64,000 nt of DNA from JAJTDS01 sp964202895 (GTDB lineage Bacteria; Pseudomonadota; Alphaproteobacteria; Rickettsiales; UBA1997): the NCBI GenBank assembly GCA_964202895.1, contig CAXNJM010000001.1, positions 372,001 to 436,000 on the forward strand, given 5' to 3'. The notes under the pieces were generated by a model, which was given only the letters and a program-made list of their open reading frames with translations, did not search any database and was not told where the DNA came from. Shown here one piece after another: positions 27,929 through 37,687 of this stretch (its first letter is position 1; each line of letters starts with the position of its first letter). The position numbers and the translations under genes were made by a program.

Positions 27929-27948
27929 GTATAAAGATGACGATTTGT

Positions 27949-28554
27949 TTATTTGTCTTTTTTTCTTGACATTTTATTTTTTAAGATATCGCCTTCTTTA
28001 TCTTCTTTCTGATTATCATCTGAAGCTTCTTGATTTGTGAAAGAGGAATCTTCTTGTTTATTTTGATTTTTCTTATGAGCCTTGATTAACTGCTCAACCT
28101 CAGATTGGCTTCTACTAACTATTGCCCTAACTTCAAAAGAGAGTTCTGGATGAAGATTTAAAGAAACCTGATAAAGACCTATTTCTTTTATTGGTTTATT
28201 TAAAAAAACATTGGCACGAGAAAGTTTTTTAGAGCCTATAATTTCATTAATTTTTGTGGCAATATTAACCGAACTAACTGAACCATAAAGCCTACCATCA
28301 TCAGAAGCATTTTCGATAATTATGATGTCTTTACCACTGATTTTTTGCTTGATTTCTTTAGCAACATCAAGAGATTTTTGATTTTCAATCTCAAAGTCGT
28401 TTTTTCTATCATCAAAAAGTTTTTGATTATTTTGATTGAAAGATATGACTTTTTTGGTTGGAATAAGAAAATTTCTAGCATAACCATTTTTTACTTCGAC
28501 TATATCGCCGATTTTACCAAGACTTGCTATATTTGAAACGAGAATAACTTGCAT
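27949..28554 (-). CDS. rplI: 50S ribosomal protein bL9
   Basis: Large-subunit protein at the base of the L1 stalk. The start is set at MQVILVSNIASLGKIGD, the conserved N-terminus; an upstream ATG 12 codons earlier (28590) overlaps rpsR and adds nothing conserved. The N domain (GYARNFLIPTKKVI), connecting helix and C domain (HPELSFEVRAIVSR) are present. A ~50-residue charged tail (KKNQNKQEDSS to KKDK) makes it ~201 residues instead of ~149. Last gene of the rpsF-rpsR-rplI operon, followed by a strong terminator. Confidence 0.95.
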   Translation of the reverse strand: MQVILVSNIASLGKIGDIVEVKNGYARNFLIPTKKVISFNQNNQKLFDDRKNDFEIENQKSLDVAKEIKQKISGKDIIIIENASDDGRLYGSVSSVNIATKINEIIGSKKLSRANVFLNKPIKEIGLYQVSLNLHPELSFEVRAIVSRSQSEVEQLIKAHKKNQNKQEDSSFTNQEASDDNQKEDKEGDILKNKMSRKKDK

Positions 28555-28564
28555 TTTATTTGTA

Positions 28565-28924
28565 TTAATTTTGATTTGCTTCTTTACCAATTGCAGAAAT
28601 CAGAGATAACTGACGAGCTTTCTTAATGGCATTGCTAATTGCTCTTTGTTTTTGCAAAGATATATTGGTAATTCTTCTAGGGGCAATTTTACCTCTTTCT
28701 GAAATAAATTTATTTAACAAGTTGAGATTTTTATAGTTTATCTCACTAATGTCTATGTTTTTTAAAGGGCAAGTCTTTTTTCTACGAAAGAATACACCTT
28801 GATTAACTAAGGAAATTTTTAAGTAATTTTCTTCTTGTTGAGGGGCTTGAATTACTGAATCTGTGCCACTATTTGGCTTTGATTCTTTTTGCTCTTTTGG
28901 AGCTTCTTTTGATTTGTACTTCAT
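28565..28924 (-). CDS. rpsR: 30S ribosomal protein bS18
   Basis: Small-subunit protein that pairs with bS6. The core is recognisable from FFRRKKTCPLKN, then the INYKNLNLLNKFISERGKI region, the PRRIT motif and the QKQRAISNAIKKARQL helix. At 119 residues it carries an extra ~40-residue Lys/Glu/Gln-rich N-terminal extension not found in typical 75-90-residue bS18. No internal ATG offers a shorter start. It lies between rpsF and rplI as in most bacteria. Confidence 0.95.
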   Translation of the reverse strand: MKYKSKEAPKEQKESKPNSGTDSVIQAPQQEENYLKISLVNQGVFFRRKKTCPLKNIDISEINYKNLNLLNKFISERGKIAPRRITNISLQKQRAISNAIKKARQLSLISAIGKEANQN

Positions 28925-28945
28925 TTTCTTGATTTATTGTGTTAT

Positions 28946-29353
28946 TTAGAATTCAAATTGTACTTGATCTAAAATGAGATCTATTTTTGAAGGCTCTTTT
29001 TTTGTTTGCTTAGCGTTTTTGTAATCTTTTGCATCGCTAGAAACAAAAAGAAGAGATTCAGCGGAATGAGATTCTACATTAAATAATACACTACGAATTA
29101 TGTTTTCGTTATATTTTATAACCCTTTTTAGCTCTTGAACTGCTGGATATTCGGCATCAATGTTAATTAAAACATAATGACCACGAGTATTTTTTTTAAT
29201 AATATAGGCTAAATTTCTAAGCCCCCAATATTCTTTTGAAACAATCTTGCCATTACCATCGGTAATAATTTTGCAAAGCTTGTTAGTCAAGTTATCTACA
29301 TCTTCGACAGTAAGATCTTGTCTAGTAATAAAAACGGTCTCGTAAAGAGGCAT
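28946..29353 (-). CDS. rpsF: 30S ribosomal protein bS6
   Basis: First gene of the rpsF-rpsR-rplI operon. The protein begins MPLYETVFITRQDL and contains the WGLRNLAYIIKKNTRGHYVLI segment and VIKYNENIIRSVLF of the bS6 fold. The length of 135 residues includes a short charged C-terminal tail. No ssb gene is interposed. Confidence 0.96.
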   Translation of the reverse strand: MPLYETVFITRQDLTVEDVDNLTNKLCKIITDGNGKIVSKEYWGLRNLAYIIKKNTRGHYVLINIDAEYPAVQELKRVIKYNENIIRSVLFNVESHSAESLLFVSSDAKDYKNAKQTKKEPSKIDLILDQVQFEF

Positions 29354-29706
29354 TGTATTGTAATTTAAGGTTTATAAATTTATTATTAAAAATTTTGCTT
29401 ATAATTATTGCTTAATTAATTAAATTTATTCAATATTATTTCAATTTTCAAAAATTATTTTGACAATTTCAACTAATATAAGAATATTTTAGCTTCTAAA
29501 TTTGATAACAATTTTTAAAAACTTAAGTAAAATTTTGCAATTAACTTTAATTAGTAATATTGTTTAAATGCAGTTTTCAAAGCACTAAACAAAGCACAAA
29601 ACTTCTAATAAATTTAAAAAGAGCCAAAAATTTAAGTATTTTTTTTTAAATTGCAATATATAATTTTATTTTTAATTAATTTTTTTAAAATCAACATTTT
29701 TGCATA
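29354..29706. other. Divergent intergenic region between rpsF and smpB
   Basis: About 350 very AT-rich bases with no open frame of note. It must contain back-to-back promoters; a TATAAT hexamer at about 29659 could serve smpB, but no good -35 is evident. The tmRNA gene is not here. I see no GC-rich RNA gene. Confidence 0.4.
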
Positions 29707-30141
29707 ATGCAAATTATAAATCGTAAAGCTCGTTTTAACTACCAAATCATCGAAGAAATTGAGGCGGGAATTGTTTTGATGGGCAGTGAAGTGAAATCAA
29801 TGCGTCAAGGTAAAGTAAATATCTCTGAGGCTTATGGAGCAGAAAGTAAGGGTGAAATTTTCCTTATAAATGCCAATATTAGTGAATATAAGGGTGCAAA
29901 TCGATTTAATCACGAACCAAAAAGAGCCAGAAAGCTATTATTCAACAAAAAACAAATTAATCAAATTATTGGCAAAATTAATGTTGCTGGCCTTTCTTTA
30001 ATACCTCTACAAATACATTTTAATCAAAGAGGAATGGCGAAGGTTTTAATGGGAATAGGAAAAGGCAAAAAGCTTTATGATAAAAGAGAATCTATTAAGG
30101 AAAGAGACATAAAAAGAAGAATGTCAAGAGGAGAAGAGTAG
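29707..30141 (+). CDS. smpB: SsrA-binding protein SmpB
   Basis: Binds tmRNA and delivers it to stalled ribosomes for trans-translation. NRKARFNYQIIEEIEAGIVL, GSEVKSMRQGKVNISEAY, FLINANISEYKGANRFNH and the C-terminal GKKLYDKRESIKERDIKR tail are all typical. The ~144-residue length fits. recG follows after 16 bases. Confidence 0.97.
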   Translation: MQIINRKARFNYQIIEEIEAGIVLMGSEVKSMRQGKVNISEAYGAESKGEIFLINANISEYKGANRFNHEPKRARKLLFNKKQINQIIGKINVAGLSLIPLQIHFNQRGMAKVLMGIGKGKKLYDKRESIKERDIKRRMSRGEE

Positions 30142-30157
30142 ATTAAACATCAAATCA

Positions 30158-32389
30158 ATGGAACATCAATTATTAGAATTTCTTAATTACCCTTTTACTG
30201 CAATCAAAGGAGTGGGCACTGCAATTAGTAAAAATTTTTCTCGCCTAACTAATAGCAATAAGATTTTCCATTTATTGCTTCACAGCCCTGTTGAAATTGA
30301 GAAAATAGCTGTTTTGCCCCGTTTATTTGAGTTAAAAAACAATCAGCTAGTAACCATTAAAGTTAAAGTTGAATCGCATACAAAGCCAGAAAAAGAGGGT
30401 AAGCCTTATAAAATTTTATGCTACACTCCGACTGGATATATTTCTTTGGTATTTTTTAAAATATTTCCTAGTCAAATCAGTAAATTCGTGATTGGCAAAC
30501 ATTTCTTAATTTTAGGAAATTTCACTAATAATTTTAAGGAAAATCAAATAATTCACCCAAAACAAATTATTCCTATTGACGATGATGAAAAAAATAATAA
30601 TGAAATTTTAAAAAAACAATCACTGGAAAACAACTTAATTTACCCGCTTACAGCTGGAATTAGCAATATTTTTATTAATGACAAAATAAAATGGCTAATC
30701 TCAAAAATAAAAAAAGATTTTAGTGGCATCGAAGCACCAGAATGGCATAATCAAGAAATATTGCATCGACAAAGAATGCCGAATTTCTTGCAATCAATAA
30801 TTAATTTGCATAACCCCAATTCACAAGAATGTTTAACCAATCAAAATAGCAACTTTTATAAATCACGAACAAGGCTTGCATTTGATGAATTGCTGGCTTG
30901 GCAATTGGGTTTCTTGATTGCTAGAAATTATACAAATAAAATTATTAGAAATAAAACTTTTAACAAAAAAATGCTATCAGTTGAACAAATTGATGCAATA
31001 AATCAAGATTTCTTAAAATCCATACCCTTTAAACTCACTAATTCACAATTAGAAATTTGCAAAATCATTGCCAAAAATATCAATAATCCACAACAAATGT
31101 TGAGACTACTGCAAGGAGATGTCGGTAGCGGAAAAACAATTATCGCTGTTTATTGTTGTTTAATAAATATTGCAAGAGGTCAACAATGCTGTATTATCGC
31201 ACCCACCACAATTCTTGCAAAACAACATTTTGAATATTTTGCAAGAATATTATCTAATATAAAAGTTCAAAATAGAGAATCAGTAATTATTAACTATCAA
31301 GAAATTAATGTATCCTTACTAACTAGTGCAACCACCACCAAACAGAAACAAAAAATTATTGATGGTCTCGTTAGCAAAGAAATAGATATCTTAATTAGCA
31401 CTCATGCAGTATTGGAAGATAACATAAATTTTAAAGATCTCGGGCTTGCAATCATTGATGAACAGCATCGATTTGGGGTTCTGCAAAGAATGAATTTAAT
31501 TAAAAAAGGCGAAGCAGTAGATTGCCTATTGATGAGTGCAACACCAATACCTCGTAGCCTAATGATGGGATTATACGGCGATATGGATATTTCAATTCTC
31601 AATGAAAAACCCACTAATCGCAAAGAAATTGCTACAATAATTCGTAGCAAGAACAAATTGGAGGAAGTATATCAAGCAATATTAAGAGCAATTTCAAGAG
31701 AAGAAAAAATTTATTGGATATGTCCTGCAATAGAAGAAAACAATGAAACAGAAGCAGTTAATCAACAAAAAATTGAACTAGCTAATATTCAACAAAGATA
31801 TAATGAATTATCTTCACATTTTGAAACATCAACAATTTCAATACTTCACGGTAAAATGAAAGATGCAGAAAAGTCGAAAATTATGAATCAATTTTCGCAA
31901 GAAAAATCCTTGCAAATTCTAGTTGCAACCACAGTAATTGAAGTTGGAATTGATATTCCGCAGGCAACTTTAATAATTATTGAAAATGCAGAAAATTTTG
32001 GCTTAGCCCAATTGCACCAATTAAGAGGAAGAGTTGGCAGAAATGATAAGCCATCTCTTTGCATTCTGTTATATGGTAATAAAATCAGCGAAAGAGGCAA
32101 GGAAAGGCTTAAAATATTAAAAGAAAGTAATGATGGCTTTTATATCGCAGAAGCAGACCTTAAAATTCGTGGTAATGGTGAGCTAGCAGGCACAAAACAA
32201 AGTGGGTTTCCTGAATTTAAGATTGCAAACCTAAATTCCGATCATGAATTATTGAATTTTAGCAATGTTGAGGCAAAAAAAATATTATCTAGCGATCCAT
32301 TTTTACAAAAACCAGAAAATGGAAAATATCAATCACTACTTAAATTGTTCAATTATCAAGATTTTCTAAATTTAGTCGATTGTGGGTAA
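30158..32389 (+). CDS. recG: ATP-dependent DNA helicase RecG
   Basis: Branch-migration helicase acting at stalled forks and recombination intermediates. An N-terminal wedge/OB domain is followed by helicase motif I GDVGSGKT (about 320-327), a DEQH-box in LAIIDEQHRFG (about 433), motif III MSATPIPR, then VGIDIPQATLIIIENAENFGLAQ and HQLRGRVGRN of motifs V-VI. The C-terminal ERLKILKESNDGFYIAEADL and GELAGTKQSG are RecG hallmarks. At 743 residues it is somewhat longer than the usual ~690, with spread Asn/Lys-rich loops. Confidence 0.97.
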   Translation: MEHQLLEFLNYPFTAIKGVGTAISKNFSRLTNSNKIFHLLLHSPVEIEKIAVLPRLFELKNNQLVTIKVKVESHTKPEKEGKPYKILCYTPTGYISLVFFKIFPSQISKFVIGKHFLILGNFTNNFKENQIIHPKQIIPIDDDEKNNNEILKKQSLENNLIYPLTAGISNIFINDKIKWLISKIKKDFSGIEAPEWHNQEILHRQRMPNFLQSIINLHNPNSQECLTNQNSNFYKSRTRLAFDELLAWQLGFLIARNYTNKIIRNKTFNKKMLSVEQIDAINQDFLKSIPFKLTNSQLEICKIIAKNINNPQQMLRLLQGDVGSGKTIIAVYCCLINIARGQQCCIIAPTTILAKQHFEYFARILSNIKVQNRESVIINYQEINVSLLTSATTTKQKQKIIDGLVSKEIDILISTHAVLEDNINFKDLGLAIIDEQHRFGVLQRMNLIKKGEAVDCLLMSATPIPRSLMMGLYGDMDISILNEKPTNRKEIATIIRSKNKLEEVYQAILRAISREEKIYWICPAIEENNETEAVNQQKIELANIQQRYNELSSHFETSTISILHGKMKDAEKSKIMNQFSQEKSLQILVATTVIEVGIDIPQATLIIIENAENFGLAQLHQLRGRVGRNDKPSLCILLYGNKISERGKERLKILKESNDGFYIAEADLKIRGNGELAGTKQSGFPEFKIANLNSDHELLNFSNVEAKKILSSDPFLQKPENGKYQSLLKLFNYQDFLNLVDCG

Positions 32390-32489
32390 AAAATAACAAT
32401 TAATTATGTCGCTAAATAAAATGATTGAATATTTAATTAATCACCTATAGCATTTTTGCTTTAAAATTAACCAAATAACAAAATAATTT

Positions 32490-33278
32490 ATGAATATCAT
32501 AATTGTCGGCTCTAGCTACGGCATAGGTAAAGAGCTTGCTAAGCAGTATTTTTCTCAATTAACAAATGAAAATAAAGGCGGTTCATTAACCTTAATCGCA
32601 AGAGACATAAAAGCTCTTAACGAACTTAGAAATGAATTAAATAAAAACAATAATCAATCAAAAACAGTTAGAATAATAGTTGCAGGAATTGATGTAACCA
32701 AACAAGAAGAGTTTACAGATTTTCTACAAAATGCCGTTAAACAACAAAAAACCGATTTATTCATATATTGTGCTGGGGTTTATAGCCCAAATAATTTAGC
32801 CAATATAGACCTTAAAATCGCCAATCAAACAATAGCAATTAATCTCACCGCCATTGCTAGTGCTCTTTCGGTAATAATACCACAAATGAAAGTTCAAAAA
32901 TCAGGTCAAATTGCACTATTTGGTAGTGTCGCAGGATATCGCGGGCTTCCAAACTCAGGTTTTTACGGAGCAACCAAAGCAGCAATAATTAATCTTGCGG
33001 AAACTCTTTATGTCGAGCTTAAACCTTACAATATAGGGGTTTCATTAATAAATCCTGGTTTTGTAAAAACTCGTTTAACCGACCTTAATAACTTCAAGAT
33101 GCCTTGCCTAATATCAGCAAATGAGGCTTCTAGCTATATAATAAAAGGAATCAATCAAAGAGATTTTGAAATTCATTTTCCTAAAAAATTTACATTGCTA
33201 ATGAAATTGATAAAAATTATACCCAATAAAGTTTTTTTCAAATTATCGACAAAATTATTAAAAAATAATGAAAAATAA
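32490..33278 (+). CDS. Short-chain dehydrogenase/reductase
   Basis: NAD(P)-dependent oxidoreductase of the classical SDR family. The Rossmann motif is GSSYGIG (7-13), the catalytic triad is Ser146 (LFGSVAG), Tyr159 and Lys163 (FYGATKAA), followed by LINPGFVKTRLT. The substrate is not identifiable. The C-terminal basic hydrophobic stretch (FPKKFTLLMKLIKIIP) resembles membrane-associated SDRs. The end overlaps nth by 11 bases. Confidence 0.88.
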   Translation: MNIIIVGSSYGIGKELAKQYFSQLTNENKGGSLTLIARDIKALNELRNELNKNNNQSKTVRIIVAGIDVTKQEEFTDFLQNAVKQQKTDLFIYCAGVYSPNNLANIDLKIANQTIAINLTAIASALSVIIPQMKVQKSGQIALFGSVAGYRGLPNSGFYGATKAAIINLAETLYVELKPYNIGVSLINPGFVKTRLTDLNNFKMPCLISANEASSYIIKGINQRDFEIHFPKKFTLLMKLIKIIPNKVFFKLSTKLLKNNEK

Positions 33279-33945
33279 GGTTTTGTTGCCAGCAAAAACA
33301 AGAGAATTAAATCAATCGCAATTATCTAAAATTTTTACTATTTGGCAACAACAAAACCCCCAACCAAAGACAGAATTAACTTACCCCAACAACTATTGCC
33401 TACTAATAGCAATAGTTCTTTCTGCTCAAAGCACTGATATTGCGGTTAACAAAGCAACAAAAAATTTATTTGCCATAGCGGATGATGCAAAAAAAATGAT
33501 TGCCCTAGGAGAAGATAATTTAAAAAAATACATAAAAAATATTGGCCTCTACAACAGCAAGGCACATAACATTATTAAGCTTTCACAGAGTTTGATTGAT
33601 AATTTTGAAGGCGAACCGCCAAATAACTTTGATAAGCTTTTCAGCTTAGCAGGAGTAGGCAGAAAAACCGCAGGAGTCTTTTTAAATTGTGCTTTTCATT
33701 ATCCAATCATCGCCGTTGATACCCATGTATTTAGGGTTGCAAATCGTATAGGTATAATTAAAGAAGAAAATATTAAAAAAAGCGAAACTGCCCTCAATAA
33801 AAAAATCAAGGAACCCTGGAAAAAAGATGCCCATCACTGGATGATACTACATGGTAGATATATTTGCAAAGCAAGAAAGGCATTGTGTTTAGAGTGTAAA
33901 ATTAGCGATTATTGCAATTACTACAAAAATATCTCAGCTACTTAA
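33268..33945 (+). CDS. nth: Endonuclease III
   Basis: DNA glycosylase/AP lyase for oxidised pyrimidines in base excision repair. The helix-hairpin-helix LAGVGRKTAGVFLN holds catalytic Lys133, and Asp151 lies in AVDTHVFRVANR. The C-terminal [4Fe-4S] cluster ligands are Cys200, Cys207, Cys210 and Cys216 with the expected x6-x2-x5 spacing. The length of 225 residues is normal. It overlaps the upstream SDR gene and converges with mreC. Confidence 0.97.
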   Translation: MKNKVLLPAKTRELNQSQLSKIFTIWQQQNPQPKTELTYPNNYCLLIAIVLSAQSTDIAVNKATKNLFAIADDAKKMIALGEDNLKKYIKNIGLYNSKAHNIIKLSQSLIDNFEGEPPNNFDKLFSLAGVGRKTAGVFLNCAFHYPIIAVDTHVFRVANRIGIIKEENIKKSETALNKKIKEPWKKDAHHWMILHGRYICKARKALCLECKISDYCNYYKNISAT

Positions 33946-33953
33946 CCCTTGAA

Positions 33954-34793
33954 TTAATTAACAATTACACTCACAAAATCAAGATTAGAAATATTCTCGA
34001 CCATTTGCACGACTACATTGTCTTTTTCAGATTCAATGACTACACCTATTAGAATTCCCGCTGGCATTGTTTCGCCATCTCCTGAGGTAAAGACTCTCTC
34101 ACCAACTGCAATATTATGATCTTTTTGCAAATAAAGTAAATCCATTTTAACGGTGTTATTTCCCGATAAAACTCCTGCAACTCTTGATTTAGAGGTAATA
34201 ATTGGAACTCTTGATTTTGCATCAGTCAATAGCATAACCGCAGATTTATCTAAACCAATACTAACAACTCTACCAATCATTCCAATCGTTCCAGAAACTA
34301 CAGAGCCTTCTATAATATTAGAGTCAATGCCAGCATCTATAAAAATTTGATTGGTAAAAATTTGATTGGTACGACCTATGACTCTTGCACTTTTAAAATT
34401 CTTGACTTTAGGAGAAATGAAATTTAGCAGAGATTTTAATTCTTTATTTTCTTCATATATATTTAAAGTTTTAATATAATGGTCGCGGAACTTGTTGTTT
34501 TCTTCTCGCAAGGCGATATTTTCGTTTTTAGCAGAAATCAATTGATTGAAATCGGTAAATAAATCAACAACAGCATTAAAAGGCAAAGAAATTGTTGAAA
34601 TAATTGGCTCCGAACAAGAGACAAAAAATATTGTTACATTATCAGAAAAACTGCGATTAACTCTACTGGTAATTATCATCACAATTGATAATATTATCAA
34701 AAAAAACATTTCTATTTTTTTAAAAGTTGAAGATAAATTATGTTGTAAATTATAATTAATATCATTTCTTTTAAAATTGAGATATTGTCGCAT
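33954..34793 (-). CDS. mreC: Rod shape-determining protein MreC
   Basis: Periplasmic scaffold of the elongasome, anchored by one N-terminal membrane segment (about 27-45). A coiled coil (about 75-115, ENIALREENNKFRD) is followed by the beta-rich MreC domain, with TGTIGMIGRVVSIG-like and LLTDAKSRVPI motifs and the C-terminal GDGETMPAGILIG segment. At 279 residues it is the expected size. mreB, mreD and rodA are not adjacent; lipB lies 3 bases upstream, so the mre cluster is split here. Confidence 0.92.
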   Translation of the reverse strand: MRQYLNFKRNDINYNLQHNLSSTFKKIEMFFLIILSIVMIITSRVNRSFSDNVTIFFVSCSEPIISTISLPFNAVVDLFTDFNQLISAKNENIALREENNKFRDHYIKTLNIYEENKELKSLLNFISPKVKNFKSARVIGRTNQIFTNQIFIDAGIDSNIIEGSVVSGTIGMIGRVVSIGLDKSAVMLLTDAKSRVPIITSKSRVAGVLSGNNTVKMDLLYLQKDHNIAVGERVFTSGDGETMPAGILIGVVIESEKDNVVVQMVENISNLDFVSVIVN

Positions 34794-34796
34794 AAA

Positions 34797-35516
34797 TTAT
34801 TGATTTATTATTTCTTGATAAGATTTTATAAAATGCTCCTTTATTTTTAGAAGAATCAACTGCTCAATGATTTTATAATCAAATTTTTGAAGTTTTTGTT
34901 GGTAAATTTTAGCGATTGAGGTTACTCCATAATTTTTTATTCCACAAGGAATAATATTATTAAAAAATGATAGCTCTGGATCAATATTAACAGCAATGCC
35001 GTGGTAAGAAACCCATTTCTTTAATTTAATACCAATTGCCGATATTTTCTCCTCTTTACCTTCGCAATCAACCCAAATGCCAACTCTATCTTCCCTAACC
35101 TCACCTTTTATTTTAAAATCAGCTAAAATATTGATAACCCAACTTTCTAAAAATTTTATAAATATTGAAATATCAGGGTTGTGAGGATAGAATAATTTTT
35201 TTAAATCAAGCATTATATAAATTATCTTCATTTTAGGGCCATGAAAGGTATATTTACCACCGCGATTAGTTTTGAAAACTGGAATATTGCCGTTTATGTT
35301 AATTGCATCTTCATTTTTTGCACTTACTCCTGCGGTATAAACAGCATCATGCTCTAAGACCCAAATTAAAGGAGGTTGATTTTGATTAATTATTCCCTCA
35401 ACTCTTTCCTGCATTAATTCTAGAGCATTAGAAAAATTTATATGTTTTGCCTCAAAACACCATTCTATTTCTTCTAAATAATCATTAATAACAGGATTAT
35501 TCAATGTTTTTATCAT
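34797..35516 (-). CDS. lipB: Octanoyl-[ACP]:protein octanoyltransferase
   Basis: Transfers octanoyl from ACP to lipoyl domains of 2-oxoacid dehydrogenases and the glycine cleavage H protein. Catalytic Cys191 is in IIPCGIKNYGVTSI and Lys164 in AIGIKLKKWVSYHG. RGGKYTFHGP matches the substrate loop, though the residues after HGP (KMK) deviate from the usual GQ. At 239 residues it is normal. Its clients are suggested by lpdA and gcvT in the same window. It is almost contiguous with mreC. Confidence 0.93.
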   Translation of the reverse strand: MIKTLNNPVINDYLEEIEWCFEAKHINFSNALELMQERVEGIINQNQPPLIWVLEHDAVYTAGVSAKNEDAININGNIPVFKTNRGGKYTFHGPKMKIIYIMLDLKKLFYPHNPDISIFIKFLESWVINILADFKIKGEVREDRVGIWVDCEGKEEKISAIGIKLKKWVSYHGIAVNIDPELSFFNNIIPCGIKNYGVTSIAKIYQQKLQKFDYKIIEQLILLKIKEHFIKSYQEIINQ

Positions 35517-35537
35517 AAATTAATTGATAAAAACAAG

Positions 35538-36998
35538 TTATTTTAAAGATTCCTCTATTGCTAGGGCAACATTTAGCATTGTTTGCTCGTCAAAATGTTT
35601 AGAAATAATTTGTAGACCAAGAGGCAAGCCATCGCTATCAAAACCCGTAGGAACTGACATTGCTGGCAACCCAGCCAAGTTGGCAGGAATGGTGAACATA
35701 TCGTTTAGGTAGATTTTAATTGGATCTTGACTAGTTAAATCTTTAGAAGAATCAATTGGAAATGCAGAATTAGGAGTTGCAGGAGTTAATATGGCATCCA
35801 CTTTAGTAAATGCTTGTTTAAAATCTTCTAGAATTAACCTTCTAACTTGTTGTGCTTTTTTATAATAAGCATCGTAATATCCAGACGATAAAACATAAGT
35901 TCCTGTTAATATTCTTTTTTTAACTTCTTTTCCAAAGCCTTCAGCGCGATTATTTTCATAAAATTGTTCAAGGGTTAGATTTTCCTGAGCACAACGAAAA
36001 CCGTATCTAACTCCGTCGAATCTTGCCAAATTTGAAGATGCCTCAGCCGATGCAACGACATAATATATTGATGCTGAATATTTAGTGTGAGGCAAAGAAA
36101 TATCAACTATGTTTGCACCACGATCTTTTAAGATATTAATGCCTTTTTGCCATAATTTTTCAATATCATCAGACATTCCGTCCATTCTATATTCTTTAGG
36201 AATTCCGATATTTAGGCCGTTGAGATTAGAATTAAGCAATGCTTCAAAGTTTGGCACCGTTATATTTATTGAAGTTGAATCTCTTTCATCAAAACCAGAG
36301 ATAACTTTTTGCATTAATGCACCGTCGTAAACATTTTTTGCAAAAACACCCGCTTGATCCATCGAGCTAGCAAAGGCAACCATTCCGTAGCGAGAACAAC
36401 GACCATAAGTTGGCTTAATGCCAACAGTGTTAGTAAATGATGCAGGTTGACGAATTGAGCCCCCTGTATCGGAGCCAGTTGCTCCTGCACATAAATTTGC
36501 CGATACCGCACAAGAAGAACCGCCCGAAGAACCGCCCGGAACGAGATCTTCATCAGAAGAATTTTTTTTATAAGGATTAATTACAGGACCAAAATGACTC
36601 GTTATGTTAGTAGAACCCATGGCGAATTCATCCATATTCAACTTGCCGAGATTAATTGCTCCCGCATCGAATAGTTTTTGAGTTACGGTAGATTCATAGC
36701 TAGGGATAAAATCTGCTAGCATTTTTGAGCCACAAGTAGTTTTAATATTTTTAGTGCAGAATAGATCTTTGATTCCAATCGGAACCCCTGTTAAATTTGA
36801 GATATCACCCTTTTCAACTTGTTCATCAGCTTTTTTTGCCTCTAATTTTGCATTTTCAAAGTTGGTGGTGATAAAGGCATTAAGCCTTACATTATTTTCA
36901 ATATTTTTTATATAACTATCTACAACCTCTGAAGGCTTGAATTGCTTGGCTTTATAACCATTAATTAATTGAGAAATAGTTAATTTTGTAAGTTCCAT
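35538..36998 (-). CDS. gatA: Glutamyl-tRNA(Gln) amidotransferase subunit A
   Basis: Amidase subunit of GatCAB, which converts Glu-tRNA(Gln) (and Asp-tRNA(Asn)) to the amidated form. The amidase catalytic triad is Lys77 (GIKDLF), Ser157 in GGSSGGSS, and Ser181 in GSDTGGSIRQPASF. The YGRCSRYGMVAFASSMDQAG substrate segment is also conserved. The length of 486 residues is standard. gatC and gatB are not adjacent. Confidence 0.97.
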   Translation of the reverse strand: MELTKLTISQLINGYKAKQFKPSEVVDSYIKNIENNVRLNAFITTNFENAKLEAKKADEQVEKGDISNLTGVPIGIKDLFCTKNIKTTCGSKMLADFIPSYESTVTQKLFDAGAINLGKLNMDEFAMGSTNITSHFGPVINPYKKNSSDEDLVPGGSSGGSSCAVSANLCAGATGSDTGGSIRQPASFTNTVGIKPTYGRCSRYGMVAFASSMDQAGVFAKNVYDGALMQKVISGFDERDSTSINITVPNFEALLNSNLNGLNIGIPKEYRMDGMSDDIEKLWQKGINILKDRGANIVDISLPHTKYSASIYYVVASAEASSNLARFDGVRYGFRCAQENLTLEQFYENNRAEGFGKEVKKRILTGTYVLSSGYYDAYYKKAQQVRRLILEDFKQAFTKVDAILTPATPNSAFPIDSSKDLTSQDPIKIYLNDMFTIPANLAGLPAMSVPTGFDSDGLPLGLQIISKHFDEQTMLNVALAIEESLK

Positions 36999-37124
36999 TG
37001 TTTAAATTTAATTCTAAGAATTGATTATTTTATACTGCTTAATTTATCAAATAATTTATAGACAAATTTTTTAATTATCAATAAAATAAAATAACTAATT
37101 TTTTAACAAAATATAACTTTAAAC

Positions 37125-37616
37125 ATGAATAAAAAACTAACAAACAAGCTATTATTGGGGCAAGATTTATCAAAAGAATTTAATTCTGCAAAAAAAAATC
37201 AAGATGATCTTGTTAATAATCAAGCGATTTTACAAATTGTTGATAATCCTCACTGCGACAGCAATTATGTTATTCGCTTTACTTGTCCAGAATTTACCTC
37301 TATTTGCCCTATTACTTCACAGCCAGATTTTGCTCATCTTGTAATTGACTACATTCCAAACAAAAAAATTATTGAAAGCAAATCTCTTAAATTATACCTC
37401 ACTTCATTTAGAAATTGCGGTTCATTTCATGAAGATTGCACCATAAAAATCGCCAAAGATCTTATTGCCATTAGCAAACCAAAATGGCTAAGAATTGCTG
37501 GATATTGGTATCCAAGAGGAGGCATTCCAATTGATATATTCTTTCAAAATGGCACCATTCCTAAAAAAACATTAATTCCAGAATTGGGAAATTTAAATTA
37601 TCGCGGTAGAGGTTAA
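37125..37616 (+). CDS. queF: NADPH-dependent 7-cyano-7-deazaguanine reductase
   Basis: Reduces preQ0 to preQ1 in queuosine synthesis. This is the short, unimodular form (163 residues). The active cysteine is Cys61 in FTSICPITSQPDFA with Asp68, and the NADPH motif lies in IIESKSLKLYLTSFRNCGSFHEDC. QueD, earlier in the same pathway, is encoded at 60.4 kb. No preQ1 riboswitch is obvious in the upstream gap of ~125 bases. Confidence 0.95.
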   Translation: MNKKLTNKLLLGQDLSKEFNSAKKNQDDLVNNQAILQIVDNPHCDSNYVIRFTCPEFTSICPITSQPDFAHLVIDYIPNKKIIESKSLKLYLTSFRNCGSFHEDCTIKIAKDLIAISKPKWLRIAGYWYPRGGIPIDIFFQNGTIPKKTLIPELGNLNYRGRG

Positions 37617-37687
37617 ATATACCCTTGATTTTTCTAAAAAATTAACTAGCTATTCTAAAAATTATTAACATTTAACTTTTATTAAAA

